A stretch of DNA of 64,000 nucleotides from Mesoflavibacter sp. Lineage in GTDB: Bacteria > Pseudomonadota > Alphaproteobacteria > UBA8366 > Aestuariispiraceae. This document shows positions 18,175-27,095 of the stretch, in pieces. The stretch lies in NCBI GenBank assembly GCA_017792345.1, contig CP051228.1, positions 1 to 64,000 of the forward strand, in the 5' to 3' direction. Under the pieces are notes generated by a model that saw only the letters and a program-made list of their open reading frames with translations, was not told where the DNA came from and searched no databases. The first letter of the stretch is position 1; each line of letters starts with the position of its first letter. The position numbers and the translations under genes were made by a program.

Positions 18175-19890
18175 ATGTCAGAGGCGGATTCCATCGTCGA
18201 GTCGGGGCGCGCCGCCCATCGGCAAGGCGCATTGGATCGCGCCGCCGAAGCCTATCGCCACGCCCTGACGCTCGACCCCACCCATGCGCTGGCGACGGCC
18301 GGTCTCGGCGTCATCGCGCTGCAAACCGGCGATATGGCCGGGGCCGTCAATCTTCTGGAGAAAGCCGCGCGACTGGCGCCCGGCAACCCCACGATTCAGA
18401 ACAACCTTGGCAATGCGCGGATCGCGGCGGGCGATGTTTCCGGGGCGGAAGCGGCATTCGACGCCGCCCTTGCCGCCGAACCCGGCCTGACCGATGCGCT
18501 CTATAACCGCGCGGTCGCCCGTCAGCGCCTCCGCCGTCGCAATGAGGCCGAGGCGGACTACCGCGCGGTGCTGTCGCGGGACCCGATGCGGATGGACGCG
18601 GCCGTCAACCTGGCCGCCGTGCTGCGCGAGGCCGAAGATCCGGCGGCTGCGATCTCCGTGCTGGAGGCTGCGTTGCAAGACGCCCCGCCTCTGCCCGACG
18701 CGCTCATGGCGCTCTCCTCCCTCTACGAAACCGTCGGCCGGGTGGATGAAGCAGGCGCGACGTTGGACCGTCTTCCGGCCGGATCGGCACAGGATCCGCA
18801 GGCACTTTTGGTCCGTGCGCGCATTGCGCTGCGGCGCGGCCAGGCGGAGGTCGGCCTGGCGGCATTGGAAGGCCTGAACGACGGAACCCCGGCTCCGGCG
18901 CGTCGGCAGGCAACCTATATCCGGGGGCTGCTCCTGGACCGGCAGGGCCGTTACGAGGACGCGTTCCGGGCCTTTTCCGATGCGAACGACTTGGCCCGCG
19001 CGGGCCGGTCGGACGCGGACCGGCTGGCACAGTCCTATCGGGATAGGATCGCGGTCTATCGGGACACTTTGCCCGGCGTATCCGAGCACGCGGCGCGATT
19101 GGCACACTCCCCGCCCCCGCCCCTGCCCTTCAACCTGGTCTTCTTCTGCGGCTTTCCGCGTTCGGGGACGACCTTGATGGAACAGGTCCTCGCGGCCCAT
19201 CCGGCGACGCTGACGACGGGCGAGGACAGCCCTCTGCACCGCCTGTACGAAAATGACGACAACCCCGGGGCCCAAAAACTTCCTTTCGATCTGCTAAAGG
19301 GGCTTTCCACCGACCGGCGGGATGCACTGCGTGCCGCGTTCGCCGAACTTGTCTCAACCCAGCTCGGTGACTGCGCCGGGCGGACCGTCATCGATAAGCT
19401 GCCGCTCAACCTGGTCGAACTGAGCACCATCGCCCTGCTGTTCCCGGAGGCACGAATCCTCGTTGCGATCCGGGATCCGAGGGATTGCGTCCTCAGCGCC
19501 TTCATGCAGCCTTTCCGGCTGAACGAGGCGATGGCCTGCCTGCTGACGCCGCAAGACGCGTCGGCACTGTATGCCGACGTCTTCGATCTCTACCGGGATC
19601 AGAAGCAAGCTCTCCCCCTGGCCGTCGCGGAATACCGGTACGAAGACCTGATCGACGATTTCGAAGGCACGCTGCGCCGGGTCATCGACTTCCTGGGCTT
19701 GGAATGGACCGACGATCTGACCCGCTACCGCGACCGGCTGGCGGGCAAGTATATCTCCACGCCGTCCTACATGGCCGTGTCCCAATCGCTGAACCGGCGT
19801 GCGATCGGACGGTGGCAGCGTTACGAGCCTTACCTTGGCGCGGCCTTGGACAGATTGAGCGCCCATGTGACCGGACACGGATACGATTGA
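18175..19890 (+). CDS. TPR-repeat sulfotransferase
   Basis: A 571-aa two-part protein. Residues about 1-300 are tetratricopeptide repeats (for example RAAEAYRHALTLDPTHALA and NPTIQNNLGNARIAAGD). From about residue 320 a sulfotransferase domain begins with the PAPS-binding loop FCGFPRSGTTLMEQVL; a second motif, RDPRDCVLSAF, supplies the 3'-phosphate-binding Arg/Ser. Such enzymes transfer sulfate from PAPS to glycans or proteins; no signal peptide is seen, so it is probably cytoplasmic. The target is unknown. SD GGAAAGGGG precedes the ATG. It interrupts the usual gap-fba gene neighbourhood. Confidence 0.85.
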   Translation: MSEADSIVESGRAAHRQGALDRAAEAYRHALTLDPTHALATAGLGVIALQTGDMAGAVNLLEKAARLAPGNPTIQNNLGNARIAAGDVSGAEAAFDAALAAEPGLTDALYNRAVARQRLRRRNEAEADYRAVLSRDPMRMDAAVNLAAVLREAEDPAAAISVLEAALQDAPPLPDALMALSSLYETVGRVDEAGATLDRLPAGSAQDPQALLVRARIALRRGQAEVGLAALEGLNDGTPAPARRQATYIRGLLLDRQGRYEDAFRAFSDANDLARAGRSDADRLAQSYRDRIAVYRDTLPGVSEHAARLAHSPPPPLPFNLVFFCGFPRSGTTLMEQVLAAHPATLTTGEDSPLHRLYENDDNPGAQKLPFDLLKGLSTDRRDALRAAFAELVSTQLGDCAGRTVIDKLPLNLVELSTIALLFPEARILVAIRDPRDCVLSAFMQPFRLNEAMACLLTPQDASALYADVFDLYRDQKQALPLAVAEYRYEDLIDDFEGTLRRVIDFLGLEWTDDLTRYRDRLAGKYISTPSYMAVSQSLNRRAIGRWQRYEPYLGAALDRLSAHVTGHGYD

Positions 19891-20092
19891 GGCGCCTGCC
19901 CGTGACACAAATCGGCCAATCGATGGTACCGGCGGGGCAACGTCATGATAACGGCCCGACGGCCGCGCCGAATCGTTGCAAATGCCCCAGGGGGCGTGTA
20001 ATCCCTCTGCCGGACGGTTTTCGGTTCGCGCGCCACCGGTTCCCGCCGGTTTCCCCGCGCACCATTCAGAACAAGATTAAGGGGTCCGGAAG

Positions 20093-21013
20093 ATGAAACT
20101 CACGCAAAAAGTCAAAAAAATCCTGTCGCATTATGAAAGCGACAATCCCGGGACGAAGCGCAATATCGCCTCGATCCTGATGCAGGGCAAACTGGCCGGC
20201 ACCGGCAAGATGGTGATCCTGCCCGTCGACCAGGGTTTCGAGCACGGCCCCGCCCGGTCCTTCGCGCCGAATCCGGCTGCCTATGACCCGCATTACCACT
20301 ATCAGCTCGCGATCGATGCCGGCCTGAACGCCTATGCCGCGCCGCTGGGTCAGCTTGAGCTGGGCGCCGACACCTTCGCCGGTCAGATCCCGACCATCCT
20401 GAAGGTCAACAGCTCCAACAGCTGGGCGGTGACCAAGGACCAGGCGATCACCGGTTCCGTCGACGACGCCCTTAAGCTGGGCTGCGCCGCCATCGGGTTT
20501 ACGATCTATCCCGGTTCCGACTATGCCAACGAGTTGATCGAAGAAATCCGCGAAATGGCGGAAGAAGCCAAATCCGTCGGCCTGGCCGTGGTGATCTGGT
20601 CCTATCCGCGCGGCGGCGACCTGACGAAGGACGGCGAGACGGCGATGGATCTCTGCGCCTATGCCGCCCATCTGGCGGCCCAGCTCGGCGCCCATATCAT
20701 CAAGGTGAAACCGCCGACAGCCCATCTGGAACAGCCGGATGCGAAGAAGGTCTACGAAGCGCAGAAGATCGATATCTCCACGCTGCCGAAGCGCGTCGAA
20801 CATGTCATGCAGTCGGCCTTCAACGGCAAGCGCATCGTCGTCTTCTCCGGCGGCGCGGCGAAGGGCCTGGACGGTCTGTACGAGGAAATCCGCGGTCTGC
20901 GCGACGGCGGCGCGAACGGGTCGATCATCGGCCGCAACACGTTCCAGCGCCCGCGCGACGAAGCGCTGGCCATGCTCGACCAAATCATCAAGATCTACCA
21001 AGGGAAAGCATGA
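20093..21013 (+). CDS. fba: Class I fructose-bisphosphate aldolase (DhnA/FbaB type)
   Basis: A 306-aa DhnA-type aldolase, which splits fructose-1,6-bisphosphate through a lysine Schiff base. Marks are VILPVDQGFEHGP near the N-terminus, the lysine-containing HIIKVKPPT strand, and VVFSGGAAKG plus GSIIGRNTFQRP for phosphate binding. A GGAAG precedes ATG 20093 closely. The last bases overlap the thiE start (ATGA), so the two are coupled. Confidence 0.95.
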   Translation: MKLTQKVKKILSHYESDNPGTKRNIASILMQGKLAGTGKMVILPVDQGFEHGPARSFAPNPAAYDPHYHYQLAIDAGLNAYAAPLGQLELGADTFAGQIPTILKVNSSNSWAVTKDQAITGSVDDALKLGCAAIGFTIYPGSDYANELIEEIREMAEEAKSVGLAVVIWSYPRGGDLTKDGETAMDLCAYAAHLAAQLGAHIIKVKPPTAHLEQPDAKKVYEAQKIDISTLPKRVEHVMQSAFNGKRIVVFSGGAAKGLDGLYEEIRGLRDGGANGSIIGRNTFQRPRDEALAMLDQIIKIYQGKA

Positions 21014-21663
21014 CCAACCGCGTCGTCCCGCAATTGTATCTGGTAAGCCCGCCGCGCTTCGAGCCGGCGGGCTTTGCCGATTCTGTGGCGGCCGCCCTGG
21101 ATGGCGGTCCCGTCGCCTGCGTCCAGCTCTGGATGCCGGAGGCCGACGACAACGAGGTTCGACGGGCCGTGAAAGCCGTCTACAAGGTCGTGCAGAACGC
21201 GAACACCGCCTTCCTGCTGAACGGGCATGTCAAACTGGCGGCCTTCATGGAATGCGACGGCGTTCATCTGGACGGCGCCGACCCCGCCGCCATTCGCGCA
21301 GCCAAGAAAATGCTGGGCGACGAGGCAATCGTCGGTGTCAGTTGCGGTACCTCTCGCCATGCCAGCATGGAGGCCGGCGAGGCAGGTGCCGATTACGTAT
21401 CCTTTGGTCCGGTCTTCGATACCGCGACCAAGGGCCTGCCCGCCGACCCGAATGCGCTCGACACGCTGGAATGGTGGGCGGAAATGATGGAAGTGCCCTG
21501 CGTCGCGGTGGGTGGCCTGACACCGGACAATATCTACCCTGTCGTGGAAACGCGCTGTGAATTCATTTGTGCGGTATCGTCGGTATGGGATCATCCCGAC
21601 GGCCCCGCCGCGGCGGTCGGGGCGTTTCACGATGCTTTATCAAGGATAGAAGCAGCGAAATGA
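21010..21663 (+). CDS. thiE: Thiamine phosphate synthase-like protein
   Basis: A 217-aa TIM barrel similar to ThiE, which joins HMP-pyrophosphate and thiazole phosphate. Visible marks are LYLVSPP, the FLLNGHVKLAAFMECDGVHLD region, GVSCGTSRHA, ADYVSFGPVF and VAVGGLTPDN. The usual pyrophosphate-binding Asn-Asp is replaced by LLNGH, which is a departure from well-studied ThiE. Genes of this kind commonly follow fba in alphaproteobacteria, so it may be a divergent ThiE-like enzyme. It overlaps both neighbours by four bases. Confidence 0.8.
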   Translation: MTNRVVPQLYLVSPPRFEPAGFADSVAAALDGGPVACVQLWMPEADDNEVRRAVKAVYKVVQNANTAFLLNGHVKLAAFMECDGVHLDGADPAAIRAAKKMLGDEAIVGVSCGTSRHASMEAGEAGADYVSFGPVFDTATKGLPADPNALDTLEWWAEMMEVPCVAVGGLTPDNIYPVVETRCEFICAVSSVWDHPDGPAAAVGAFHDALSRIEAAK

Positions 21664-22253
21664 ACCACCCAGAAGGCCAGCCCCACGGCACCAACGCCCT
21701 GGACACCCTGAGCGCCTTCCTGAAGTTTCCTGAGACCATGTCCGTGCTGGCCCATTGGCGAGCCCTGGCGGAAACGGCCGACGGCGGTGTGCCCGATCGT
21801 CGATCTATCGACCCGACCCGCATGATCGGCTCCCTTCCCTATGTCTTCATCATGGATCGGGAGGCGGATAGCGGGAGGCTGAGATACCGGTTGGCGGGCG
21901 AACGTATCAACAGCCGGTACGACTATGGCATCATCGGGAAGTATCTGGACGACATCACGCCCGCCGAAACGATCAAGCGGGTGCAGGCCTATTTCGACCT
22001 TTGCCCGACCCGACCGGCGGTCGTTCTCCTGTCCGGGGTGCTTTACTCCGAACGGGACAAGCCCGGCTACGGCGAAAGGCTGCTGCTGCCGCTAAAGGAC
22101 AGTAAGACCGGCGTCAAAGGGCTGATCGGCGTGACTTACCAGGCCAGCCTGTTCCCGGATTCCTTTGCCGCGATGGAACAGGGTGAGCGCATGCTGAGAG
22201 TGGCCCCGCTGCATGGCGGGGATCTGGAGCAAAGCAAGGCGCCGCTGCGTTAG
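21660..22253 (+). CDS. PAS-domain protein (PAS_5-like)
   Basis: A 197-aa protein starting at the ATGA overlap with the thiE stop. The region about residues 30-150 fits a PAS_5 family sensor domain: RRSIDPTRMIGSLPYVFIMDR, LRYRLAGERIN and YGIIGKYLDDI. There is no output domain or membrane segment. Proteins of this class are common and poorly characterised in Rhodospirillales. It converges on sthA. Confidence 0.75.
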   Translation: MNHPEGQPHGTNALDTLSAFLKFPETMSVLAHWRALAETADGGVPDRRSIDPTRMIGSLPYVFIMDREADSGRLRYRLAGERINSRYDYGIIGKYLDDITPAETIKRVQAYFDLCPTRPAVVLLSGVLYSERDKPGYGERLLLPLKDSKTGVKGLIGVTYQASLFPDSFAAMEQGERMLRVAPLHGGDLEQSKAPLR

Positions 22254-22275
22254 GGCAATACCCAGTCCGCCTGAC

Positions 22276-23688
22276 CTATTCCGCCTGGGCAGAGGGCCGT
22301 TGCGGCATGCGGTTCCACGCGTCCAGGGCAGCGATCTTGTACGCCTCCGCCAGTGTCGGATAGTTGAAGGTATTCTCGACGAAATATTCGAGGGTACCCT
22401 TCAGGTTCAACACGGCCTGCCCGATATGGATCAGCTCCGTCGCGCCCTCGCCGACGATATGGACGCCCAGAAGCCGGTGCGTCTTGATGGAGAAGATCAT
22501 CTTCATCATCCCGGCATCGAGGCCCATGATATGGCCGCGCGACGTCTCCCGAAACCGCGCGATCCCGCATTCATAGGAGATGCCCCGTTCCAGGACTTCC
22601 TCCTCCGTCATGCCGACGGTGGAGATTTCGGGCACAGAGTAGATGCCATATGGAAAATAGTCCGGCGGATTCTGCGCCGGCTTTCCCAGCGCGTGACAGG
22701 CCGCGATGCGGCCCTGTTCCATGGATGTCGAGGCCAAGCTGGGAAAACCGATTACGTCCCCGGCGGCGTAGATATGCGGCACCTCGGTCTGGAAAGTCGC
22801 GGCATCGACCGTCAACCGCTTGCGCTTATCCGCCGTCAGCCCCGCCGCTTCCAGGTTCAGCGTGTCCGTCGCCCCCTCGCGTCCGGCCGCGAACAGCAGC
22901 ATATCCGACTTTGCGATCCGGCCGCCGCGCATATGGGCGACCACCGATCCGCCTGATTTTTCAATGCGTTCAATCTCACATCCAAGGCGCAACACGACGC
23001 CGCGATCCCGCAATTGATGGGTGAAATCCTCAATCAGTTCCCGGTCGACGAAGTCCAGCATGCCGTCGCGGCCCTCGATCAGGGTGACCGGCACGTCCAG
23101 CGCAGAGAAGATGGTCGCGTATTCGACCCCGATGACGCCCGCGCCGATGACGGTCAGGCTGCGCGGCACATGACCGATTTCCAGTATCTCGTCGCTGTCC
23201 AGGACAGACACGCCGTCGAACGGGATGGTATCGGGCCGGAACGGTTTCGTGCCCACTGCCAGCAGGAACTTAGCCCCTTCGACGATCAAGACCTCGCCGC
23301 CTTCGCAATGGATTTCGACCTTATGAGGGTCGACGAATCGGGCCTCGCCCTTGACGGTGGTTACCTTGTTGCGGGCGAATTGGTGCTCCAGCACCTCTAC
23401 CTCGTGATCCAGCGTCTTCAACAGCCGGTGCCGCAAATCGGCGGCGGAGATCTCATCCTTCACCCGATAGGCGCGGCCATAGAAGCCTCGTTCACGCCAG
23501 CCGGACAGGTTCAAGACGGTTTCGCGCAAGGTCTTGGACGGGATCGTTCCGGTATGAACCGATACGCCGCCGACCCGGCGCCCGCGCTCCACGACCAGGG
23601 CATCGGCCCCGAACTTTGCCGCCTGGATGGCCGCGCGCCGGCCGGCCGGGCCGCTGCCGATGACGATCAGATCGTATTTCTTCTTCAT
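22276..23688 (-). CDS. sthA: Soluble NAD(P) transhydrogenase
   Basis: FAD enzyme that exchanges reducing equivalents between NADPH and NAD. About 470 aa from MKKKYDLIVIGSGPAGRRAA (23688). It has the flavoprotein disulfide-reductase layout but lacks the redox-active cysteine pair: the site reads GTIPSKTL, the diagnostic difference of SthA from lipoamide dehydrogenase and glutathione reductase. A second nucleotide motif, VIGAGVIGVEYATIF, and the C-terminal dimer domain are present. Confidence 0.93.
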   Translation of the reverse strand: MKKKYDLIVIGSGPAGRRAAIQAAKFGADALVVERGRRVGGVSVHTGTIPSKTLRETVLNLSGWRERGFYGRAYRVKDEISAADLRHRLLKTLDHEVEVLEHQFARNKVTTVKGEARFVDPHKVEIHCEGGEVLIVEGAKFLLAVGTKPFRPDTIPFDGVSVLDSDEILEIGHVPRSLTVIGAGVIGVEYATIFSALDVPVTLIEGRDGMLDFVDRELIEDFTHQLRDRGVVLRLGCEIERIEKSGGSVVAHMRGGRIAKSDMLLFAAGREGATDTLNLEAAGLTADKRKRLTVDAATFQTEVPHIYAAGDVIGFPSLASTSMEQGRIAACHALGKPAQNPPDYFPYGIYSVPEISTVGMTEEEVLERGISYECGIARFRETSRGHIMGLDAGMMKMIFSIKTHRLLGVHIVGEGATELIHIGQAVLNLKGTLEYFVENTFNYPTLAEAYKIAALDAWNRMPQRPSAQAE

Positions 23689-23863
23689 CTGCCGAAGGCT
23701 CCCCCGAACCGTATTCCGCGCTGCGGCAAGTAGTGGCAGGGAATGCATAATCGGGCAAGCGCGGCGGGCTTGTCTTGGGTTTGCGACTTGTCATTTGCGG
23801 TTGTCTTCCCACTCGGGCATGGTCGCGCCTCGCTTCCTACCGACATTGCCGACGGAGAGTTCC

Positions 23864-24358
23864 GTGCCCCATTTGATCCGATCCATCGTCTTCGCATTCG
23901 CGCTCTGCGGCGCGCTCTCTCCGGTTCAGGCGCAGGAAGTGCCTGCGGAAAAGCAGGCCCTGATCGACCGCATGATGGCCCTGATGAACATCGACGACAC
24001 GATGGACCAGGTCGTTCAGGTGATGAGCCAACAGGTGGTCGAAACGGTGAAGCGCACCTCCCCCGGCATCAAGCAGGAGGCCCTGGATATCATTGTCGAG
24101 GTCGTCGAGGAGGAAGGGCGCGTTCTGGTCGCTCAATCCATGGGCGACGTGGCCCCGATCATGGCCAAAGTCTATACGACGGATGAGTTGGAACAATTGG
24201 TCGAGTTCTACGAAACGCCCTTGGGACAGAAGGCCCTGAAGACCATGCCGCAGGTCATGCAGGAGGCTCAATCCCGGATGCAGCCGCGCCTACAAGGCTT
24301 TCAGCAACGGGTCGCCGCAAAGCTGCAGCAGCGGCTGGAGGCCGCCGGCCACCAGTAA
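23864..24358 (+). CDS. Periplasmic DUF2059-domain protein
   Basis: A 164-aa exported protein. I start at GTG 23864, which has GGAGAG a few bases upstream and gives a standard signal peptide ending PVQA-QE; an ATG 15 codons earlier would make the leader too long. The DUF2059 region is clear in VYTTDELEQLVEFYETPLGQK. The protein is helical and Gln/Met-rich. The family function is unknown. It converges on epmA. Confidence 0.82.
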   Translation: MPHLIRSIVFAFALCGALSPVQAQEVPAEKQALIDRMMALMNIDDTMDQVVQVMSQQVVETVKRTSPGIKQEALDIIVEVVEEEGRVLVAQSMGDVAPIMAKVYTTDELEQLVEFYETPLGQKALKTMPQVMQEAQSRMQPRLQGFQQRVAAKLQQRLEAAGHQ

Positions 24359-24368
24359 TCTTGCGGCC

Positions 24369-25418
24369 TCAGACCGGGGCCCAGAGGACATCCTCGATCC
24401 GGGCGGCACCGGTTAACAGCATGACGAGGCGGTCGAAGCCCAGCGCCATGCCCGCAGCGGGCGGCATGGCGGCAACCGCGGCGATGAAATCCTCGTCGAT
24501 CGGATAGCGGTGGCCGTAGAGCCGTTCCTTGGCCGCCATGTCCGCCTCGAACCGGCGTTGCTGTTCCGCCGCGTCGGTAAGCTCCCCGAAGCCGTTCGCC
24601 AGTTCGACGCCGCAAATGTAGAGTTCGACCCGCTCCGCCCAGTTCGGATCGTCCGGCTTTGGGCGGGACAGGGCCGCCATGCTGACAGGATAGTCGTGCA
24701 ACAGACAGGGCGCGCCATCGCCCAGATTGGGTTCGATCCGGTCGTCCATCAGTCGAAAGAAGACATCGTCGAACCCGTCCCCCTCCGCCGTGCGGATGCC
24801 CAGCCGCCGGGCGCAGTCGATCAAGGGCGCGGCGGGTGGCACGGCCGGGTTCTCCGCCACCGTGGCCGCCAGATCGTGCCCGCAATACTCCAGAAACGCG
24901 TCGGCGACCTTCAGCCGACGGAACGGCCCCTCCGCCTTGGCGCTGCGGCTGCCCCGTTTCAGCGTATCCGTGCCGCAGACGTCGGCGATCGCGGCGATCA
25001 TCGCCTCGCAATCGTCCATCAGCGCGGTATAGCCCGCCCCGGCCCGGTACCATTCCAGCATCCGGAATTCCGGGCTGTGGGTCGCGGATCCCTCGGCATT
25101 GCGATAGACCGGACACAGCTGCCAGATCCGTTCCATCCCGGCCGCCAGCAGCTTCTTCATGGCAAATTCCGGGCTGGTGTGCAGATACATTGGACGCCCG
25201 GCATCCGGCACACCGTAGTGACCGGCCGGCAGGATTTGCGTTTCGAACGCGGCCAGATGCGGCTCCATACCCGGAGAGGTCTGCAACGCCGGGGTTTCGA
25301 CCTCTTCGAACCCTTGCGCGGCGAACCAATCGGCCATGGCCTGTTTCGCCTTCATACGGGTTTGCAGATAGGGTCGACGGGCCGCCAGCGCGTCCGGAGT
25401 CCACCAGCGCATGGTCAT
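24369..25418 (-). CDS. epmA: EF-P (R)-beta-lysine ligase EpmA (GenX/PoxA)
   Basis: A class II lysyl-tRNA-synthetase-like enzyme of 349 aa without the anticodon-binding domain, which attaches beta-lysine to EF-P. Motif 2 is visible in YLHTSPEFAMKKLL...CPVYRNAEGSATHSPEF, and motif 3 in GMALGFDRLVMLL near the C-terminus. It is divergent from efp, 117 bp away, which supports EpmA rather than a stray LysS fragment. The aminomutase partner EpmB, which makes beta-lysine, is not in the window. Confidence 0.93.
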   Translation of the reverse strand: MTMRWWTPDALAARRPYLQTRMKAKQAMADWFAAQGFEEVETPALQTSPGMEPHLAAFETQILPAGHYGVPDAGRPMYLHTSPEFAMKKLLAAGMERIWQLCPVYRNAEGSATHSPEFRMLEWYRAGAGYTALMDDCEAMIAAIADVCGTDTLKRGSRSAKAEGPFRRLKVADAFLEYCGHDLAATVAENPAVPPAAPLIDCARRLGIRTAEGDGFDDVFFRLMDDRIEPNLGDGAPCLLHDYPVSMAALSRPKPDDPNWAERVELYICGVELANGFGELTDAAEQQRRFEADMAAKERLYGHRYPIDEDFIAAVAAMPPAAGMALGFDRLVMLLTGAARIEDVLWAPV

Positions 25419-25535
25419 CCTGTCGCGGCGCCCGGAACGCCGCCTGTTCTCAGGTTGCCCATAGCCGCCGCCGGTGATAGACAGGCGCGCGATTCGAGAC
25501 GGGGCGTCCGGCCCCGGTAGAGAGGATGTGCAATC

Positions 25536-26102
25536 ATGAAAGTCAACGCGATCAACCTTCGGCCGGGCAACGCCTTCCTGCAGGACGGCAAGCTATTAGT
25601 CGTGATTAAGAACGAGATCAACCAGCCCGGCAAGGGCGCGTCGGTCGCGCAGGTCGAAGCGCGCGACGCCCGCACCGGCACGAAGGTCAGCCTGCGCTAC
25701 CGCACCCAGGAAGCGGTCGAAAGTGCCGATCTGTACGAAACCGATTTCACCTTCCTGTATGATGACGGCGAAAAGCTGCATTTCATGAACGGCGAAACCT
25801 ATGACCAGATCGAAGTCGAATACGGCGTTCTGGGCGACCAGGTGCCGTTCCTTCAGGAAAACATGACGGTCCAGATCAAGACCTACGAAGGCTCGCCGAT
25901 CTCGGCGACCCTGCCGCAGAAGATCACGCTGGAAATCATCGAGGCGGATCCGGTCGTCAAGGGTCAGACCCAGTCCTCGTCCTACAAGCCGGCCAAGCTG
26001 TCGAATGGCGTCAGCACCCTGGTGCCGCCGCATATCGAAACCGGTACGCGCGTCGTGGTGAACACGGCGGACGGGTCCTACGTCGAACGCGCGAAGGACT
26101 GA
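25536..26102 (+). CDS. efp: Translation elongation factor P
   Basis: EF-P binds ribosomes stalled at polyproline and promotes peptide bonds. 188 aa, normal, with the three beta domains. The modified residue is Lys33 in the loop NQPGKGAS, the type of site used with EpmA beta-lysylation. C-terminal GTRVVVNTADGSYVERAKD is typical. suhB starts six bases after the stop. Its likely clients in this window include tolA (10 and 15 prolines in a row) and the proline-rich OmpA protein. Confidence 0.97.
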   Translation: MKVNAINLRPGNAFLQDGKLLVVIKNEINQPGKGASVAQVEARDARTGTKVSLRYRTQEAVESADLYETDFTFLYDDGEKLHFMNGETYDQIEVEYGVLGDQVPFLQENMTVQIKTYEGSPISATLPQKITLEIIEADPVVKGQTQSSSYKPAKLSNGVSTLVPPHIETGTRVVVNTADGSYVERAKD

Positions 26103-26108
26103 TCCGAT

Positions 26109-26930
26109 ATGCTGATCCGCTCCGCCGTCCTGAACGTCATGACGAAGGCCGCCCAGAAGGCGGGCCGTGGCCTTGTGCGCGACTTCGGAGAAGTCGAACA
26201 CCTGCAGGTGTCGCGCAAGGGTCCCGGCGACTTCGTCTCGACCGCCGACAAGAAGGCGGAGCGTACGATCATTGAAGAGATCGAGAAGGCCCGCCCCGAA
26301 GCTGGAATCCTGGCGGAGGAATCCGGCGGCAAGAAGGGCGACGATCCCGACAAGCGGTTCATCATCGATCCGCTGGACGGCACGACGAACTTCCTGCACG
26401 GCCTGCCCCATTGGGCGATTTCGATCGGGTATGAAGAACGCGGCGAGTTGATTGCCGGCGTCGTCTTCGACCCGGTGAAGGACGAGTTGTTCTGGGCCGA
26501 GCGCGGCAAGGGCGCCTATGTCAATGACCGTCGCATCCGCGTATCCTCGCGCCAGAACCTGGCGGAGGCTGTCCTGGGCACCGGTATCCCGCATATCGGC
26601 CACGAAACCGACGGGCATGTCACCTTCCAGCGCCGCCTGCAGGCCGCGATGCATAATACCGCCGGCGTACGCCGTTGGGGCACCGCGTCGCTGGATCTGT
26701 GCTATGTCGCGGCCGGCCGGTTCGACGGCTTCTGGGAACGCGGCCTGAAGCCCTGGGATGTGGCGGCCGGCATCGTGATCGTTAAAGAGGCGGGCGGGTT
26801 CGTCAGCGACGCGCAGGGCCGCGCCTATACATTCCAGAGCTCTGATCTGGTGGTCGGGAACGATTCGCTGCACAAGTCGGTCGTGAAGCTGATCAAGGAC
26901 GCAACGAAGCCCCCCGCGGACGCCTCGTAA
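26109..26930 (+). CDS. suhB: Inositol monophosphatase family protein SuhB
   Basis: A 273-aa Mg-dependent phosphatase with the family motifs: AEESGG (metal Glu), IDPLDGTTNFLHG (metal Asp cluster) and the C-terminal FWERGLKPWDVAAG. E. coli SuhB also binds RNA polymerase and helps rRNA antitermination and folding. Its location directly after efp is consistent with a role near translation, though the enzyme activity alone is certain from sequence. Confidence 0.95.
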   Translation: MLIRSAVLNVMTKAAQKAGRGLVRDFGEVEHLQVSRKGPGDFVSTADKKAERTIIEEIEKARPEAGILAEESGGKKGDDPDKRFIIDPLDGTTNFLHGLPHWAISIGYEERGELIAGVVFDPVKDELFWAERGKGAYVNDRRIRVSSRQNLAEAVLGTGIPHIGHETDGHVTFQRRLQAAMHNTAGVRRWGTASLDLCYVAAGRFDGFWERGLKPWDVAAGIVIVKEAGGFVSDAQGRAYTFQSSDLVVGNDSLHKSVVKLIKDATKPPADAS

Positions 26931-27095
26931 CCGCCGGTTTTCCGCAGGCCTGCCCGGCATCCCAAGAGTTCCGCCGATTCCGAGCGTTTCGGCGGTTGTC
27001 CCGGCGGCCCGGCTCACGGTATGGTCTTCGCCATCGTCCGGCGCCGCGATTCCGCGACCATGCGCCTGCGTGACCGAACGACCGCGAGCCAAGTG

